Of a DNA stretch of 64,000 nt, positions 54,544 through 63,934 are shown one piece after another. The position numbers were made by a program, and so were the translations under genes. The notes under the pieces were generated by a model, which was given only the letters and a program-made list of their open reading frames with translations, searched no databases and was not told the origin of the DNA. Source of the stretch: Pseudomonas lactucae. GTDB lineage: Bacteria > Pseudomonadota > Gammaproteobacteria > Pseudomonadales > Pseudomonadaceae. Where the stretch lies: contig NZ_JAFHKI010000064.1 in NCBI RefSeq assembly GCF_016937615.1, positions 31,421-95,420 on the forward strand, given 5' to 3'. Position 1 is the stretch's first letter. Each line of letters starts with the position of its first letter.

Positions 54544-55646
54544 ATGAAAAGCAAAACCATCCGCCGCTGGTCCTTTGTCCATACCTGGACCAGCCTGGTC
54601 TGCACGGTGTTCCTGCTGCTGCTTGCCCTCACCGGCCTGCCATTGGTGTTTCACCATGAGATCGATCACCTGCTGGGCAACGAGCCGAAACTGGCGCAGA
54701 TGCCCAACGACACGCAGACGCTCAACCTTGAGCAACTGGTTGACAAGGCCCAAGCCCATCGTCCCGGCGAAGCCTTGCAGTACCTGGCCTGGGATGAGGA
54801 CGACAAAAACGGCGTGATCGCAATCATGGCCGCCACCGCCGGTACCGAGCCGAATGCGTCCCACACCTTCATGCTCGATGCGCGCACCGGTGAAGCGGTG
54901 CAAATGCCGTCGGCCAACGGCGGCTTCACCCTGTTCCTGCTGCGCCTGCACGTGGACATGTTTGCCGGGCTGCCGGGCAAGTTGCTGTTGGCGTTCATGG
55001 GCATTCTGTTTGTGGTCGCGATCATCTCCGGCACCGTGCTGTACCTGCCGTTCATGCGCAGGTTGAAGTTCGCCACTGTGCGCCAGGACAAGTCCACCCG
55101 CCTGCGCTGGCTCGACCTGCATAACCTGATCGGCGTGGTCACGCTGACCTGGGCGTTGGTGGTCGGCGTGACGGCGTGATCAGCGCCTGCGCCGACTTGA
55201 TCATCGCCGCCTGGCGCCAGGACAGCCTCAGCGCGATGATCGAGCCCTACGCACACGCCCCGCCGCTGACCCAACGCGCACCGGCCAGCGACTTGCTGAG
55301 CATCGCCGCCAAGGCGGCACCCGGCATGCAACCGGACTTCATTGCCTTCCCCGGCACGCGCTTTTCCAGCGAGCATCACTATGCGGTGTTCATGAAAGGC
55401 AGCACCCACCTGACGTCGCACTTGCTCACCCCGGTGCTGATCGACGCCAGCACCCTGGCCGTCACCGCCATCGCCGAACGGCCGTGGTACATGGACGCCA
55501 TGGGCCTGTCCCAGCCGCTGCACTTTGGCGATTATGGCGGCATGCCGATGAAGATCCTCTGGGCGGTGCTGGATGTGTTGACCATCATCGTGCTCGGCAG
55601 TGGCGTTTACCTGTGGATCGTGCGGCGCAAGGCGGGCAAGGCATGA
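54544..55646 (+). CDS. PepSY-TM family membrane protein (apparent 1-base frameshift)
   Basis: ATG 54544, 17 bases after fiuA. First frame: MKSKTIRRWSFVHTWTSLVC, membrane helices and RLHVDMFAGLPGKLLLAFMG, up to LTWALVVGVT. Second frame: GVISACADLIIAAWRQDSLS-type sequence to LWIVRRKAGKA, stop 55646. Restoring one G near 55173 gives about 367 residues with four membrane helices and a periplasmic PepSY repeat. Members next to siderophore receptors (FpvG/PiuB type) are thought to reduce ferric siderophores or release iron in the periplasm. Confidence 0.87.
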
Positions 55647-55825
55647 AGCCGCGCCAGTCGAACTTCTGGAAGGTGTTTGGCCTGCCGCTGGGGATTGGCG
55701 CGCTCAGCGCCGCCGGGTTGTTTGCCGCGTTACTGGGGGATGGGCTGTGGGATTCGCTCAGTTGGGTGGGGCTGGGCGTGCCTGCCGTGATTGGCGTTTG
55801 GGGGTTATTCAAGCGGCGCGGCTGA
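55643..55825 (+). CDS. small membrane protein after PepSY gene, 60 aa
   Basis: ATG 55643 overlaps the PepSY stop (ATGA). Two hydrophobic helices: LPLGIGALSAAGLFAALLGD and SWVGLGVPAVIGVWGLF, with a basic tail KRRG. Small two-helix proteins of this kind often end fiu/pep operons in pseudomonads. Probably part of the same membrane complex. Confidence 0.75.
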   Translation: MKPRQSNFWKVFGLPLGIGALSAAGLFAALLGDGLWDSLSWVGLGVPAVIGVWGLFKRRG

Positions 55826-55831
55826 GGGCGC

Positions 55832-55897
55832 TATCGGGGGCAAGCCCCCTCCCACAGTTGACCGCATTCACAAATCAAAATGTGGTGCCCCCGATGA
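55832..55897. repeat. REPIN with one truncated arm
   Basis: Left arm ATCGGGGGCAAGCCCCCTCC is complete; the right arm reads TGTGGTGCCCCCGATG and lacks the central GAGGGGGCTT. Confidence 0.8.
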
Positions 55898-55976
55898 GGC
55901 CCTCAAAAACGCCACCACCCTCGCCAGCCACCGCGCAACCCTCTAGGCTAGCCGCAGCCCATTGAGAGGAATGCCC

Positions 55977-56605
55977 ATGTCCGCCCCCAGCATGACCTTG
56001 TTCCATAACCCCGCCTCACCGTTCGTGCGCAAAGTCCGCGTGCTGCTGCTCGAGACCGGCCAGCAGGACCGTGTGGCCCTGCATGCGTGCACGCCGACCC
56101 CGGTGAATCCGGACGCCCAGGTGGTGCAAGGCAACCCCGTGGGCAAGATCCCCGCCCTGCGCCTGGCCGACGGCACGGTGCTGCACGACAGCCGGGTGAT
56201 CCTCGATTACTTCGACCACCAGCACGTCGGTAACCCGCTGATCCCCCGTGACGGCTCGCCGCGCTGGCGCCGTCTGACCCTGGCCTCGATGGCCGACGGC
56301 ATCATGGACGCGCCGTGCTGGTGCGTTACGAAACCGCCCTGCGCCCGGCGGAGAAACACTGGGATCATTGGCTCGACGAGCAGCGCAACAAGATCAACCG
56401 CACCCTCGCCGAGCTGGAGCAGGACGCCCTCGCCGAACTGACCAGCCACTTCGACATCGCCGCCATCAGCGTCGCGTGTGCCCTGGGTTATCTGGATTTC
56501 CGCCATCCGGACATGCACTGGCGGTCGGCCAACCCACAGCTTGCCGCCTGGTACGCCGAGGTCAGCCAGCGGCCTTCGATGCAGCAGACCCAGCCGCCGA
56601 TCTGA
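55977..56605 (+). CDS. glutathione S-transferase family protein (apparent 1-base frameshift)
   Basis: Start ATG 55977 (AGAGG seven bases upstream) rather than 55971. Thioredoxin-fold part: MTLFHNPASPFVRKVRVLLL, VGKIPALRLADGTVLHDSRV (cis-Pro and DSR glutathione contacts). One base missing near 56312 (GGCC read as GCC) joins MADGIMDA to LVRYETALRPAEKHWDHWLD and the helical domain ending QRPSMQQTQPPI; about 209 residues in total. Similar to the PA0473-type gene beside fiu in P. aeruginosa. Substrate unknown. Confidence 0.87.
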
Positions 56606-56621
56606 TATTCACTCCGGGCCA

Positions 56622-56712
56622 AAGTGGGAGGGGCTTGCCCGCGATTGCGGTATGTCATTCAGCACATCTGTTTGTGAACCATCGCTATCGCGGGCAAGCC
56701 CCCTCCCACATT
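56622..56712. repeat. REPIN with GCGATTG variant
   Basis: GTGGGAGGGGCTTGCCCGCG and inverted CGCGGGCAAGCCCCCTCCCA arms about 55 bases apart, between the GST and creD genes. The loop-side ends read CGCGATTGCGG rather than CCCGATG, a sequence subclass distinct from the other copies. Confidence 0.85.
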
Positions 56713-56790
56713 GGGCGATGGTGGTATTGAGGAAGGTGGCGATCCTTGCGGCTAACTGCGCCCCCACTTGCTGATCCTCGCGCAACCCAA

Positions 56791-58164
56791 TCATTGCACC
56801 GCCTCCAGATCGAACACCAACGGCTCAGTCCCCTTGCGCTTGCCCACGCCATACCAGTCCAGTTTGCGCGTCAGCACCATCACCGTGCCCAGCAGGCCGA
56901 ACAGCAGCAGCGAGCCCATCAGCAACGCGTAGTCCTCGGCGCTCAATAGCCCGTACAACAAGCCATACAACGCCGCCAAGCCCGCCGAAAACCCCAGGCC
57001 GTGGGCCACACTGCGCAGCACATGGCACACGTAGAAACCAATCAGCAACACACAGGCACTCGCCGAGATCAGGTACGCCAAGGCAAACCCCAGGTGCTCG
57101 GACAACGACAACAGCAGCAGGTAGAAAAACGCCAGGGCCACCCCCACCAGTGCATATTGAATCGGGTGCACCGCCAGGCTCTTGAGCACTTCGAACAGGA
57201 AGAAGCCGGCAAAAGTCAGCGCGATAAACAGCAGCGCGTATTTGATTGCGCGGTCGCTCTTGAGGTACTGGTCCACCGGGTCGATGAAGTTCACGCCGAA
57301 GCTGCGGTTGTTGAAGTCATCACAGCCTTGCGTGTCCAGGCAGGTTTGCAGGGCTTGTTCGAGGTTGGTGGAGAAGAACGAGGTCTGCCAGCTGGCCGTA
57401 AAGCCCTTGTCGGTGATCTCACGTTGCGTCGGCAGGAAGTTGCCGATAAAGCTGGGGTGCGGCCAGTTGGAGGTCAGTGACACCTGGCTGGTCTTGCCCA
57501 CCGGCACCACTTGCAGTTGCTCGGTCCCTTGCAGACGCAAGTCGAAGGCGAAGTCCACCACGGCCGGTTTTTTGCTGTCCTGCTCGGGCAGCGCCACGTG
57601 CACGCCCTCGCCCAGCCAATCCACTTGGGAGCCCGGCGAGAACTCCAGCCGCTGGCTGCCCAGCTCGAGTTTCAGTGAGTTTTCAATGCCGCGAATATCG
57701 CTGATGCCCACCGCCAGAAAGGCCGGTTCAAACCGGTAGTCGGCAAAGTCTTCGGTGATCCCCAACTGCGCCGGCAGTTCGAAACGCCCGGTGATGCGAT
57801 TATCGGCATGAAACAACCGCGCCTGGTAAATGCCCCGTGCACGCAGTTCGGTCTGCACCTTGCCGTCGAGTTCAAAACGGTCCGGCAGGAAGTACAGGCG
57901 ACCGCGTTCTTCACGCGTGACCTCGTAGCGCTTGTTGAGCTTTTCATTGAGCTTCCACTCACGCACGGTCTTGCGATACGGCACTACCATCACCGGCCCG
58001 GTAAGACGCTGGGCGTAACTGGAGCTGCGCGCGATGTCCATCAGTACGCCGTCGCGCAGTTGCTGGCGGTCGCTGATGATGCCGTTGATCATCAGCAACG
58101 GAATCAGCAACAGCAAAATCAGCAGCGCAATTGCGCCAAGTTTGAAAAGCAGGCTGCGGTTCAT
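56791..58164 (-). CDS. creD: inner membrane protein CreD
   Basis: 457 residues from ATG 58164 (MNRSLLFKLGAIALLILLLL). One N-terminal helix, a large periplasmic domain (about 30-300, with YAQRLTGPVMVVPYRKTVRE and FNNRSFGVNFIDPVDQYLKS), then a block of five or so membrane helices. The usual CreD length is about 450. Controlled by CreBC; overexpression in other bacteria changes colicin and beta-lactam sensitivity. Three ATGTGG direct repeats at about 58205-58233 precede it. Confidence 0.92.
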   Translation of the reverse strand: MNRSLLFKLGAIALLILLLLIPLLMINGIISDRQQLRDGVLMDIARSSSYAQRLTGPVMVVPYRKTVREWKLNEKLNKRYEVTREERGRLYFLPDRFELDGKVQTELRARGIYQARLFHADNRITGRFELPAQLGITEDFADYRFEPAFLAVGISDIRGIENSLKLELGSQRLEFSPGSQVDWLGEGVHVALPEQDSKKPAVVDFAFDLRLQGTEQLQVVPVGKTSQVSLTSNWPHPSFIGNFLPTQREITDKGFTASWQTSFFSTNLEQALQTCLDTQGCDDFNNRSFGVNFIDPVDQYLKSDRAIKYALLFIALTFAGFFLFEVLKSLAVHPIQYALVGVALAFFYLLLLSLSEHLGFALAYLISASACVLLIGFYVCHVLRSVAHGLGFSAGLAALYGLLYGLLSAEDYALLMGSLLLFGLLGTVMVLTRKLDWYGVGKRKGTEPLVFDLEAVQ

Positions 58165-58215
58165 GGGTCTCTCCCTGTTTTGATGGACAGAGAGTGAGGC
58201 GCGCATGTGGGCGTT

Positions 58216-59655
58216 TTATGTGGGCAATGTGGAGACTGTGTGGAGATGCAGCACCACCTGCACGCCGCCCGGCACGTTGCCGATCTGCAACGCGCCACCG
58301 TGCAGCTTCATCACTTCCTCGACAAAGTTGAGGCCCAGGCCCGTGCTTTTGCGCCCGCTGGCCGGGCGTGGCAGCGAATAAAAGCGTTCGCTCAGACGCG
58401 GTAAGGCGTAGTCGGGAATCGGCGCCGCCTGGTTGAACAGGCTCACCTGCACATCGTTGTGCAGCGTCTGTGCGCTGAACTTCAACAGCCCGCCGGAGGG
58501 TGTGAAATCCAAGGCATTGTCCAGCAGATTGCCCAAGGCCTGACGCAGCAGGAAGGGCTCGCCGAACACCTTCACATCCGCAGCAATCGCCTGCTCCACA
58601 CGCAGGCCGGCGCCTTCGATGCGTGCACATTGGGCGCTGAGCACTTCATCGACCAATGCGCCCAGCGCGAGACTCGTCTGTTCTTCCAGCCCCTGGCGTT
58701 GTTCCACCTGCGCCAGGTTCAACAGGCGCTCGATCAACTGCTGCAGGCGCGCACTCTCACTGTCGATATTGCCGACAAAGCGTTGCTGCTGTTCGCGGGT
58801 CATATCGCCCTGCAACAGCTCCGCCGCGCCGCGAATCGCCGCCAATGGGCTTTTCAATTCGTGGGTCAGGGTGTGCACGTAATGTTCGACGTAGGCCTTG
58901 CCCTCGAGCTGCGTGCGCATGTGCTCCACCGCTGTAGATAACTGCTTCAACTCACCGCCACGGTAATACGGCAACTCGGCACGCCGGCCTTCGCTGACCG
59001 CTTCGGCGTAGGCCGTCAGGCGTCTCAAGGCCACGCTCAACCACCACGACAACAACGCGCCCAGCAGCAAGCCGAGGATCACCAACCCGGCGCCGTACCA
59101 CAGCAGGCGCCGCTCGGTGCGGTCGACGTAAGGCTGCAACGAGCTGTTGGGCTTGGCCACGGTGACCACGCCGATGATCTGGCCGTTGTCGCGAATCGGC
59201 GCGCCCACGTGCATCACCGACGAGGTGGCGTCATCCGCTTTGCTGCGGGTCGAGCGCGCACCGTATTCGCCACGCAGGGTCAGGTACACGTCGTTCCATT
59301 TGGAGTAGTCCTGGCCCACTGCTTCGCCGCTGGAATCGAGCAGCACCGTGCCCTTGGCGTCGGTCACGTAGATACGGTGGTTGACCTGGTTTTTCGGCAG
59401 GCCCCAGATGGTCGCGCCCGGCTGGCGATTGCCGTAGGCCTTGAGCAACTGCGGCCAGTGGCTTTGGCCGAGGGTGCGGTTTTTCACATCCTCGCGCAGG
59501 ATTTCGGCCAACAGGTTGGCGGTGTCCACCAGGGTTTCTTCGGTGGACTGGCGCACGCCGGGGCGGATTTCCTTCATCACCGTGCTGAGCACAAAGTAAC
59601 CGGTCAGGCCGATGAATAACGCGTACACCAGGAAAATCCGCAGCCCCAGGCGCAT
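58216..59655 (-). CDS. creC: sensor histidine kinase CreC
   Basis: 479 residues. N-terminal helix MRLGLRIFLVYALFIGLTGY, a periplasmic sensor region (about 30-180), second helix (WYGAGLVILGLLLGALLSWW), HAMP, then HisKA with TLTHELKSPLAAIRGAAELL (phospho-His) and HATPase (FLLRQALGNLLDNALDFTPS, KSTGLGLNFVEEVMKLHGGA). Its ATG overlaps the creB stop by one base (TGATG). Senses carbon/energy or cell-wall stress; also known as blrB. Confidence 0.95.
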   Translation of the reverse strand: MRLGLRIFLVYALFIGLTGYFVLSTVMKEIRPGVRQSTEETLVDTANLLAEILREDVKNRTLGQSHWPQLLKAYGNRQPGATIWGLPKNQVNHRIYVTDAKGTVLLDSSGEAVGQDYSKWNDVYLTLRGEYGARSTRSKADDATSSVMHVGAPIRDNGQIIGVVTVAKPNSSLQPYVDRTERRLLWYGAGLVILGLLLGALLSWWLSVALRRLTAYAEAVSEGRRAELPYYRGGELKQLSTAVEHMRTQLEGKAYVEHYVHTLTHELKSPLAAIRGAAELLQGDMTREQQQRFVGNIDSESARLQQLIERLLNLAQVEQRQGLEEQTSLALGALVDEVLSAQCARIEGAGLRVEQAIAADVKVFGEPFLLRQALGNLLDNALDFTPSGGLLKFSAQTLHNDVQVSLFNQAAPIPDYALPRLSERFYSLPRPASGRKSTGLGLNFVEEVMKLHGGALQIGNVPGGVQVVLHLHTVSTLPT

Positions 59656-60323
59656 CAGCTGTTGCTCGGGCTGTAGCTGTAGCCCAGGCCGCGATGGGTC
59701 TGGATCGGTTCGGCCTGCGCGGCCACGGCGCGCAGTTTGCCGCGCAGGCTTTTGATATGACTGTCGATATTGCGCTCATAGCCGGCATCGGCCGGCACGC
59801 CCACCGCGTCCAGCAGTTGTTCGCGGCTGAACACACGCTCGGGTTGTTCCAGCAGGCTTTGCAGCAGGCGGAATTCATGGCGCGTGAGGCTCAAGGGCTG
59901 GCCGCGATAGCTGATCTGCATGCGTTCCAGGTCCACCTGGAACAGCGCCGGCGCCACACCAGGGCCAACCCGCTTGAGGATCGCCCGCACCCGCGCCGCC
60001 ACTTCCCGCGGGCTGAACGGCTTGACCACATAGTCGTCGGCGCCGATCTCCAGCCCCACCACGCGGTCGATCTCACCGTCCCGCGCGCTGAGGAACATCA
60101 CCGGCACATCACTGAAGCGGCGCAATTGCTTGCAGGTTTCAAAACCGCTGATGTCCGGCAGGCCGATGTCGAGGATGATCAGGTCGGCCGGGGTCTGGCG
60201 CTGATGCTCCAGCGCCGCCTGGCCAAGGCTCAGCCAGGTGGTGGTGAAACCCTCGCCTTGCAGGGCGAACAGCAGCGTGTCGGCTATCGCCGCTTCGTCT
60301 TCGACAATCAGGATGTGGGGCAT
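59655..60323 (-). CDS. creB: response regulator CreB
   Basis: 222 residues. REC domain (MPHILIVEDEAAIADTLLFA, LIILDIGLPDISGFETCKQL with the phospho-Asp, VVKPFSPREVAARVRAILKR) and an OmpR-type winged helix (LSLTRHEFRLLQSLLEQPER, NIDSHIKSLRGKLRAVAAQA). Activates creD and, in pseudomonads, beta-lactamase-related genes. Nine bases after the protease gene, so possibly the same transcript. Confidence 0.95.
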   Translation of the reverse strand: MPHILIVEDEAAIADTLLFALQGEGFTTTWLSLGQAALEHQRQTPADLIILDIGLPDISGFETCKQLRRFSDVPVMFLSARDGEIDRVVGLEIGADDYVVKPFSPREVAARVRAILKRVGPGVAPALFQVDLERMQISYRGQPLSLTRHEFRLLQSLLEQPERVFSREQLLDAVGVPADAGYERNIDSHIKSLRGKLRAVAAQAEPIQTHRGLGYSYSPSNS

Positions 60324-60332
60324 GGGGGTCCG

Positions 60333-60833
60333 TCAGCAGTCCGGTTTGTCGGCAGTGTAGCGACGCGCCGGGTTCACCGCTGCGCCAAATTCACGCAGGG
60401 CCTTGGCGCCGATCAGCAGCGGGTAGTTGAAGCTGCTGCGGTCGGTGAGGTTGACCTCGACGGTGCGCTTGACGTCGCCCAGGCACATTTCCAGGTCGAT
60501 CACCGGGCGCTTGGCCACGCTGGCTTCGTCTTTTTCGTCGTCTTCGTCGGCGCGGCTCTTGATCTTGCTGATGCGCGACACCTTGTGTTCGTAGACCTTG
60601 TTGGAAGCGTCCTTGCCGCCGAGGCGGAAGCGCACCCAGTCGTCGCCGTCACGGGTGAAGGTCTCGATGTCGCGGGCCGACAGCGAAGCGGTCAGCGCGC
60701 CGGTGTCCATCTTGGCCTTGAAGGTTTCGCCGATTTCCGGCAGTTGGATGTATTCGTAGCGACCGTAGAGGGTCGGTTCGGCGGCCATGACGGGCAAGGC
60801 GGCAAGGGCGAACGCGGCAAATAGCAGTTTCAC
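60333..60833 (-). CDS. retropepsin-like aspartic protease (DUF1017/RimB-like, ATP-dependent zinc protease family)
   Basis: 166 residues. A cleavable signal peptide (MKLLFAAFALAALPVMA) and one retropepsin-like barrel: AKMDTGALTASLSARDIETF holds the catalytic D-T-G, YPLLIGAKALREFG the flap region. An acidic, charged loop (SRADEDDEKDEASVAK) is typical of the family often named putative ATP-dependent zinc protease, though no ATP or zinc motif is visible. Periplasmic. Precedes creB in many pseudomonads. Confidence 0.8.
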   Translation of the reverse strand: MKLLFAAFALAALPVMAAEPTLYGRYEYIQLPEIGETFKAKMDTGALTASLSARDIETFTRDGDDWVRFRLGGKDASNKVYEHKVSRISKIKSRADEDDEKDEASVAKRPVIDLEMCLGDVKRTVEVNLTDRSSFNYPLLIGAKALREFGAAVNPARRYTADKPDC

Positions 60834-60973
60834 GAAGTGATTTCCTCGGAAAGAAGTAGGCGGATTCTAGACCGCAAAGGCAGCACTTAGTTAGATCGTT
60901 CGGCGTTTTGCGATTTGGCCTCTGGACTCCGCTCTCTTATCATGGCCCGCCCACACCCTTCCAAGAGTTGCTT

Positions 60974-61882
60974 ATGCGCCGCCTGCTCACCGGCTGTCTG
61001 GTTACCCTGCTGCTGTTGCTCAACACGCTGGTCCTGATCGGCCCGCTGATGGTGTTCGCCCTGCTCAAGCTGGTGGCGCCGGGTCGCTCGCGCGACTACA
61101 TGTCATGGGCGGTGATGTGGATCGCCGAAACCTGGGCCGAGATCGACAAACTGATTTTCGCCCTGTGCATCCCCACCCAGTGGGATATTCGCGGCGGCGA
61201 AGACCTGCGCGGCGACACGAGTTACCTGGTGATCAGCAACCACCAGTCGTGGGTGGATATCCCGGCGCTGATCCAGGCGCTGAACCGACGCACGCCCTTC
61301 TTCAAATTCTTCCTGAAAAAAGAGCTGATCTGGGTGCCCTTCCTGGGCCTGGCCTGGTGGGCGCTGGATTACCCGTTCATGAAGCGCTACACCAAGGCGT
61401 TCCTGGCCAAGCACCCGGAGCTGGCGGGCCAGGATTTGAAGATCACCAAACAAGCCTGCGAGCTGTTCAAGCGCCAGCCGGTGACCGTGGTCAATTACCT
61501 GGAAGGCACACGGTTCAGCGAGGCCAAGCGCAAACAGCAGGATTCACCGTTCACTCGATTGCTCAAGCCCAAGGCTGGCGGCGTAGCGTTCGTGCTGGCG
61601 GCGATGGGTGAACAGCTGGACGCGATCCTCGACGTCACCGTGGTTTATCCGCAGCAGAAGATTCCGGGATTCTGGGACTTGATCAGCGGCGCGGTGCCGA
61701 AGGTGATCATCGATATCCGCACCCGCGAGCTGGACCCGGGGTTGTGGCAAGGGGATTACGAGAATGATCCGGCGTTTCGCCAGACCGTCCAGAACTGGGT
61801 GAACCAGCTCTGGAAGGAGAAAGATGCGCGCATCGAGCAACTGCGCGCGGAGAATATTCAGCTGCCGGTGCCCCAGGCTTGA
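60974..61882 (+). CDS. lysophospholipid acyltransferase-like protein (PlsC family)
   Basis: 302 residues from ATG 60974 (MRRLLTGCLVTLLLLLNTLV). One or two N-terminal membrane helices, then the acyltransferase motifs: ISNHQSWVDIPALIQALNRR (catalytic H-x4-D) and VVNYLEGTRFSEAKRKQQ (second, glycerol-phosphate binding). Similar to YihG of E. coli, an acyltransferase acting on lysophosphatidic acid. Its last 25 bases overlap the convergent DUF2780 gene. Confidence 0.92.
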   Translation: MRRLLTGCLVTLLLLLNTLVLIGPLMVFALLKLVAPGRSRDYMSWAVMWIAETWAEIDKLIFALCIPTQWDIRGGEDLRGDTSYLVISNHQSWVDIPALIQALNRRTPFFKFFLKKELIWVPFLGLAWWALDYPFMKRYTKAFLAKHPELAGQDLKITKQACELFKRQPVTVVNYLEGTRFSEAKRKQQDSPFTRLLKPKAGGVAFVLAAMGEQLDAILDVTVVYPQQKIPGFWDLISGAVPKVIIDIRTRELDPGLWQGDYENDPAFRQTVQNWVNQLWKEKDARIEQLRAENIQLPVPQA

Positions 61883-62430
61883 GCCAGCTTGCCCAGCACG
61901 GAACTGCTGGCACCCTGGCCGCCCAGGTATTCCAGGATCACCGGGGCAAACTGGCCGATCATGCCGCTGTCCATGCCTAGAGCGCTGAACGCGGTGTTCA
62001 GGTCGTTAGTGTCTTTTACGTTACCCAGCAGGCCGCCCAGGCCGCTGGTCTTGCTGCCGCCGGTCTGTCCGAGCAAGCCACTCAAGGCGCCGAGGCTGCC
62101 CAGGGCATTGTCGCCGGACAGCTTGTCCAGCCCCGGCACGCTCTTGGCCAGTTGCGAATAGTCGTTGCCGCCCAGTTGGTTCTTGGCCAGCCCCAGCATG
62201 GCACCGGTACCGCCGATGGCTTGTTCGGGCGTGACATTCAGTTGCGAGGTCAGTGCGGTCAACAAGCCGGCCGTCTCGGACGACGGTGCGGCGGCAGCGG
62301 CCTTGTTGTTACCCCCCTGCATGCCGGAAATGGCATTGGCCGCATCGCCAAGGCTGAAGCCTGCGGCGAACACGGGAGTGGCCGCGAGGGTCATCAGGCA
62401 GGAAAGGGCAAAGCCACGTGAAATCTTCAT
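61858..62430 (-). CDS. secreted DUF2780 protein
   Basis: 190 residues from ATG 62430. Signal peptide MKISRGFALSCLMTLAATPVFA. The mature protein is Gly/Ala/Leu-rich with repeated SQLNVTPEQAIGGTGAMLGL, YSQLAKSVPGLDKLSGDNAL and APVILEYLGGQGASSSVLGK segments, the DUF2780 (VcgC/VcgE-like) family. Function unknown. Convergent and overlapping with the acyltransferase gene. Confidence 0.85.
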   Translation of the reverse strand: MKISRGFALSCLMTLAATPVFAAGFSLGDAANAISGMQGGNNKAAAAAPSSETAGLLTALTSQLNVTPEQAIGGTGAMLGLAKNQLGGNDYSQLAKSVPGLDKLSGDNALGSLGALSGLLGQTGGSKTSGLGGLLGNVKDTNDLNTAFSALGMDSGMIGQFAPVILEYLGGQGASSSVLGKLAQAWGTGS

Positions 62431-62520
62431 GGGGACAACCTCTGGGTATAGGGCGAAAGCAGGCGTTGGACTGGATAGCCGGCACATTGTTCCGGGCCGC
62501 TCCAAACACTACAAAACCTA

Positions 62521-62540
62521 TGTGGGAGGGGTTTGCTCAG
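62521..62540. repeat. single partial REP sequence
   Basis: TGTGGGAGGGGTTTGCTCAG between the DUF2780 gene and the fdhA terminator. Confidence 0.75.
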
Positions 62541-62587
62541 GGCGGACAGATGCAGCTATCGTGCTTGCAGGCTTAAACACCCGATGC

Positions 62588-62616
62588 AAAAAGGGCGACC
62601 CGCAGGCCGCCCCTTT
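62588..62616 (-). terminator. intrinsic terminator after fdhA
   Basis: On the minus strand AAAGGGGCGGCC and GGTCGCCCTTT pair around TGCG, followed by TTGC; 17 bases past the fdhA stop. Confidence 0.75.
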
Positions 62617-62633
62617 CATTGACACCCAGCGCG

Positions 62634-63832
62634 TTACGCCGCGCTGAACAGTTTGTGCGGATCAATCACAAACTTCTTCGGCACGCCCGCATCAAACTCG
62701 CCATACCCACGTGGCGCATCATCCAGGCTGATGACCTGCACGCCAACGATTTCGGCAATGTTGATGCGGTCCCACATGATCGCCTGCATCAACTGGCGGT
62801 TGTACTTCATCACAGGCGTCTGCCCAGTGTGGAAGCTGTGGGATTTAGCCCAGCCCAAGCCAAAGCGGATGCTCAGGCTGCCCATTTTTGCGGCGGCGTC
62901 GACGGCACCTGGATCTTCGGTGACGTACAGGCCAGGGATACCGATCTTGCCGGCCACGCGCACTACGCCCATCAGCGAGTTGAGCACCGTGGCCGGGGCT
63001 TCGGCCTTGACGCCGTCGTGGCCGTGGCCGCGTGCTTCAAAGCCTACGCAGTCGACGGCGCAGTCCACTTCCGGCTCGCCGAGCAGGGCGGCGATCTGCT
63101 CGTGCAGCGGGGTGTCGGTGGACAGGTCGGCAATTTCGAAACCCTGGGCCTTGGCGTGGGCCAGGCGGATCGGGTTGACGTCGCCGATGATCACCACCGC
63201 CGCGCCCAGCAGGCGTGCAGAGGCGGCAGCGGCCAGGCCGACCGGGCCGGCGCCCGCAATGTACACCGTGCTGCCTGGGCCTACGCCGCAGTCACAGCGC
63301 CGTGGTAGCCGGTGGGCAGAATGTCGGAGAGGCAGGTCAGGTCACGGATTTTTTCCATGGCCTTGTCGCGGTCAGGCAGTTTGAGCAGGTTGAAGTCGGC
63401 ATACGGCACCAGCACGTATTCGGCCTGGCCGCCGGTCCAGTCGCCCATGTCGACATAGCCGTAGGCACCACCGGCACGCGCCGGGTTAACGGTGAGGCAC
63501 ACGCCGGTGTGTTGCTCTTTGCACGAACGGCAGCGGCCGCACGCCACGTTGAACGGTACCGAAACCAGGTCGCCGAGTTTCAGGTTTTCGACGTCGCTGC
63601 CCTTCTCGATCACTTCACCGGTGATCTCGTGACCGAGCACCAGGCCGGTCTGGGCAGTAGTGCGGCCGCGCACCATGTGTTGGTCGGAGCCGCAGATGTT
63701 GGTGGAGACCACGCGCAGGATGACGCCGTGCTCAATCTTCCTGCCACGGGGATCCTGCATTTTGGGATAGTCGATTTTCTGTACTTCGACCTTGCCGTTG
63801 CCGAGATACACGACACCACGATTACCAGACAT
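62634..63832 (-). CDS. fdhA: glutathione-independent formaldehyde dehydrogenase (apparent 1-base frameshift)
   Basis: N-terminal frame from ATG 63832 (MSGNRGVVYLGNGKVEVQKI): catalytic zinc site VVSTNICGSDQHMVRGR and GHEITGEVIEKGSDVE, structural zinc Cys in ACGRCRSCKEQHTGVC, to PTGYHGAVTA. C-terminal frame: GSTVYIAGAGPVGLAAAASA (NAD-binding Rossmann), through VGFEARGHGHDGVK to KLFSAA. One G missing near 63285 joins the parts into about 399 residues, the length of P. putida FdhA. Oxidises formaldehyde to formate with NAD. Confidence 0.92.
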
Positions 63833-63934
63833 GCTTTCACCTCGCTGTTGTTTTTATGGAACTGCGTTGCCCGTTGGGGCAGCGCGTTAAGTGCTCGGGT
63901 ACAGATGCTGTTGCTTGTGTTGTTTGTAAGGGCC

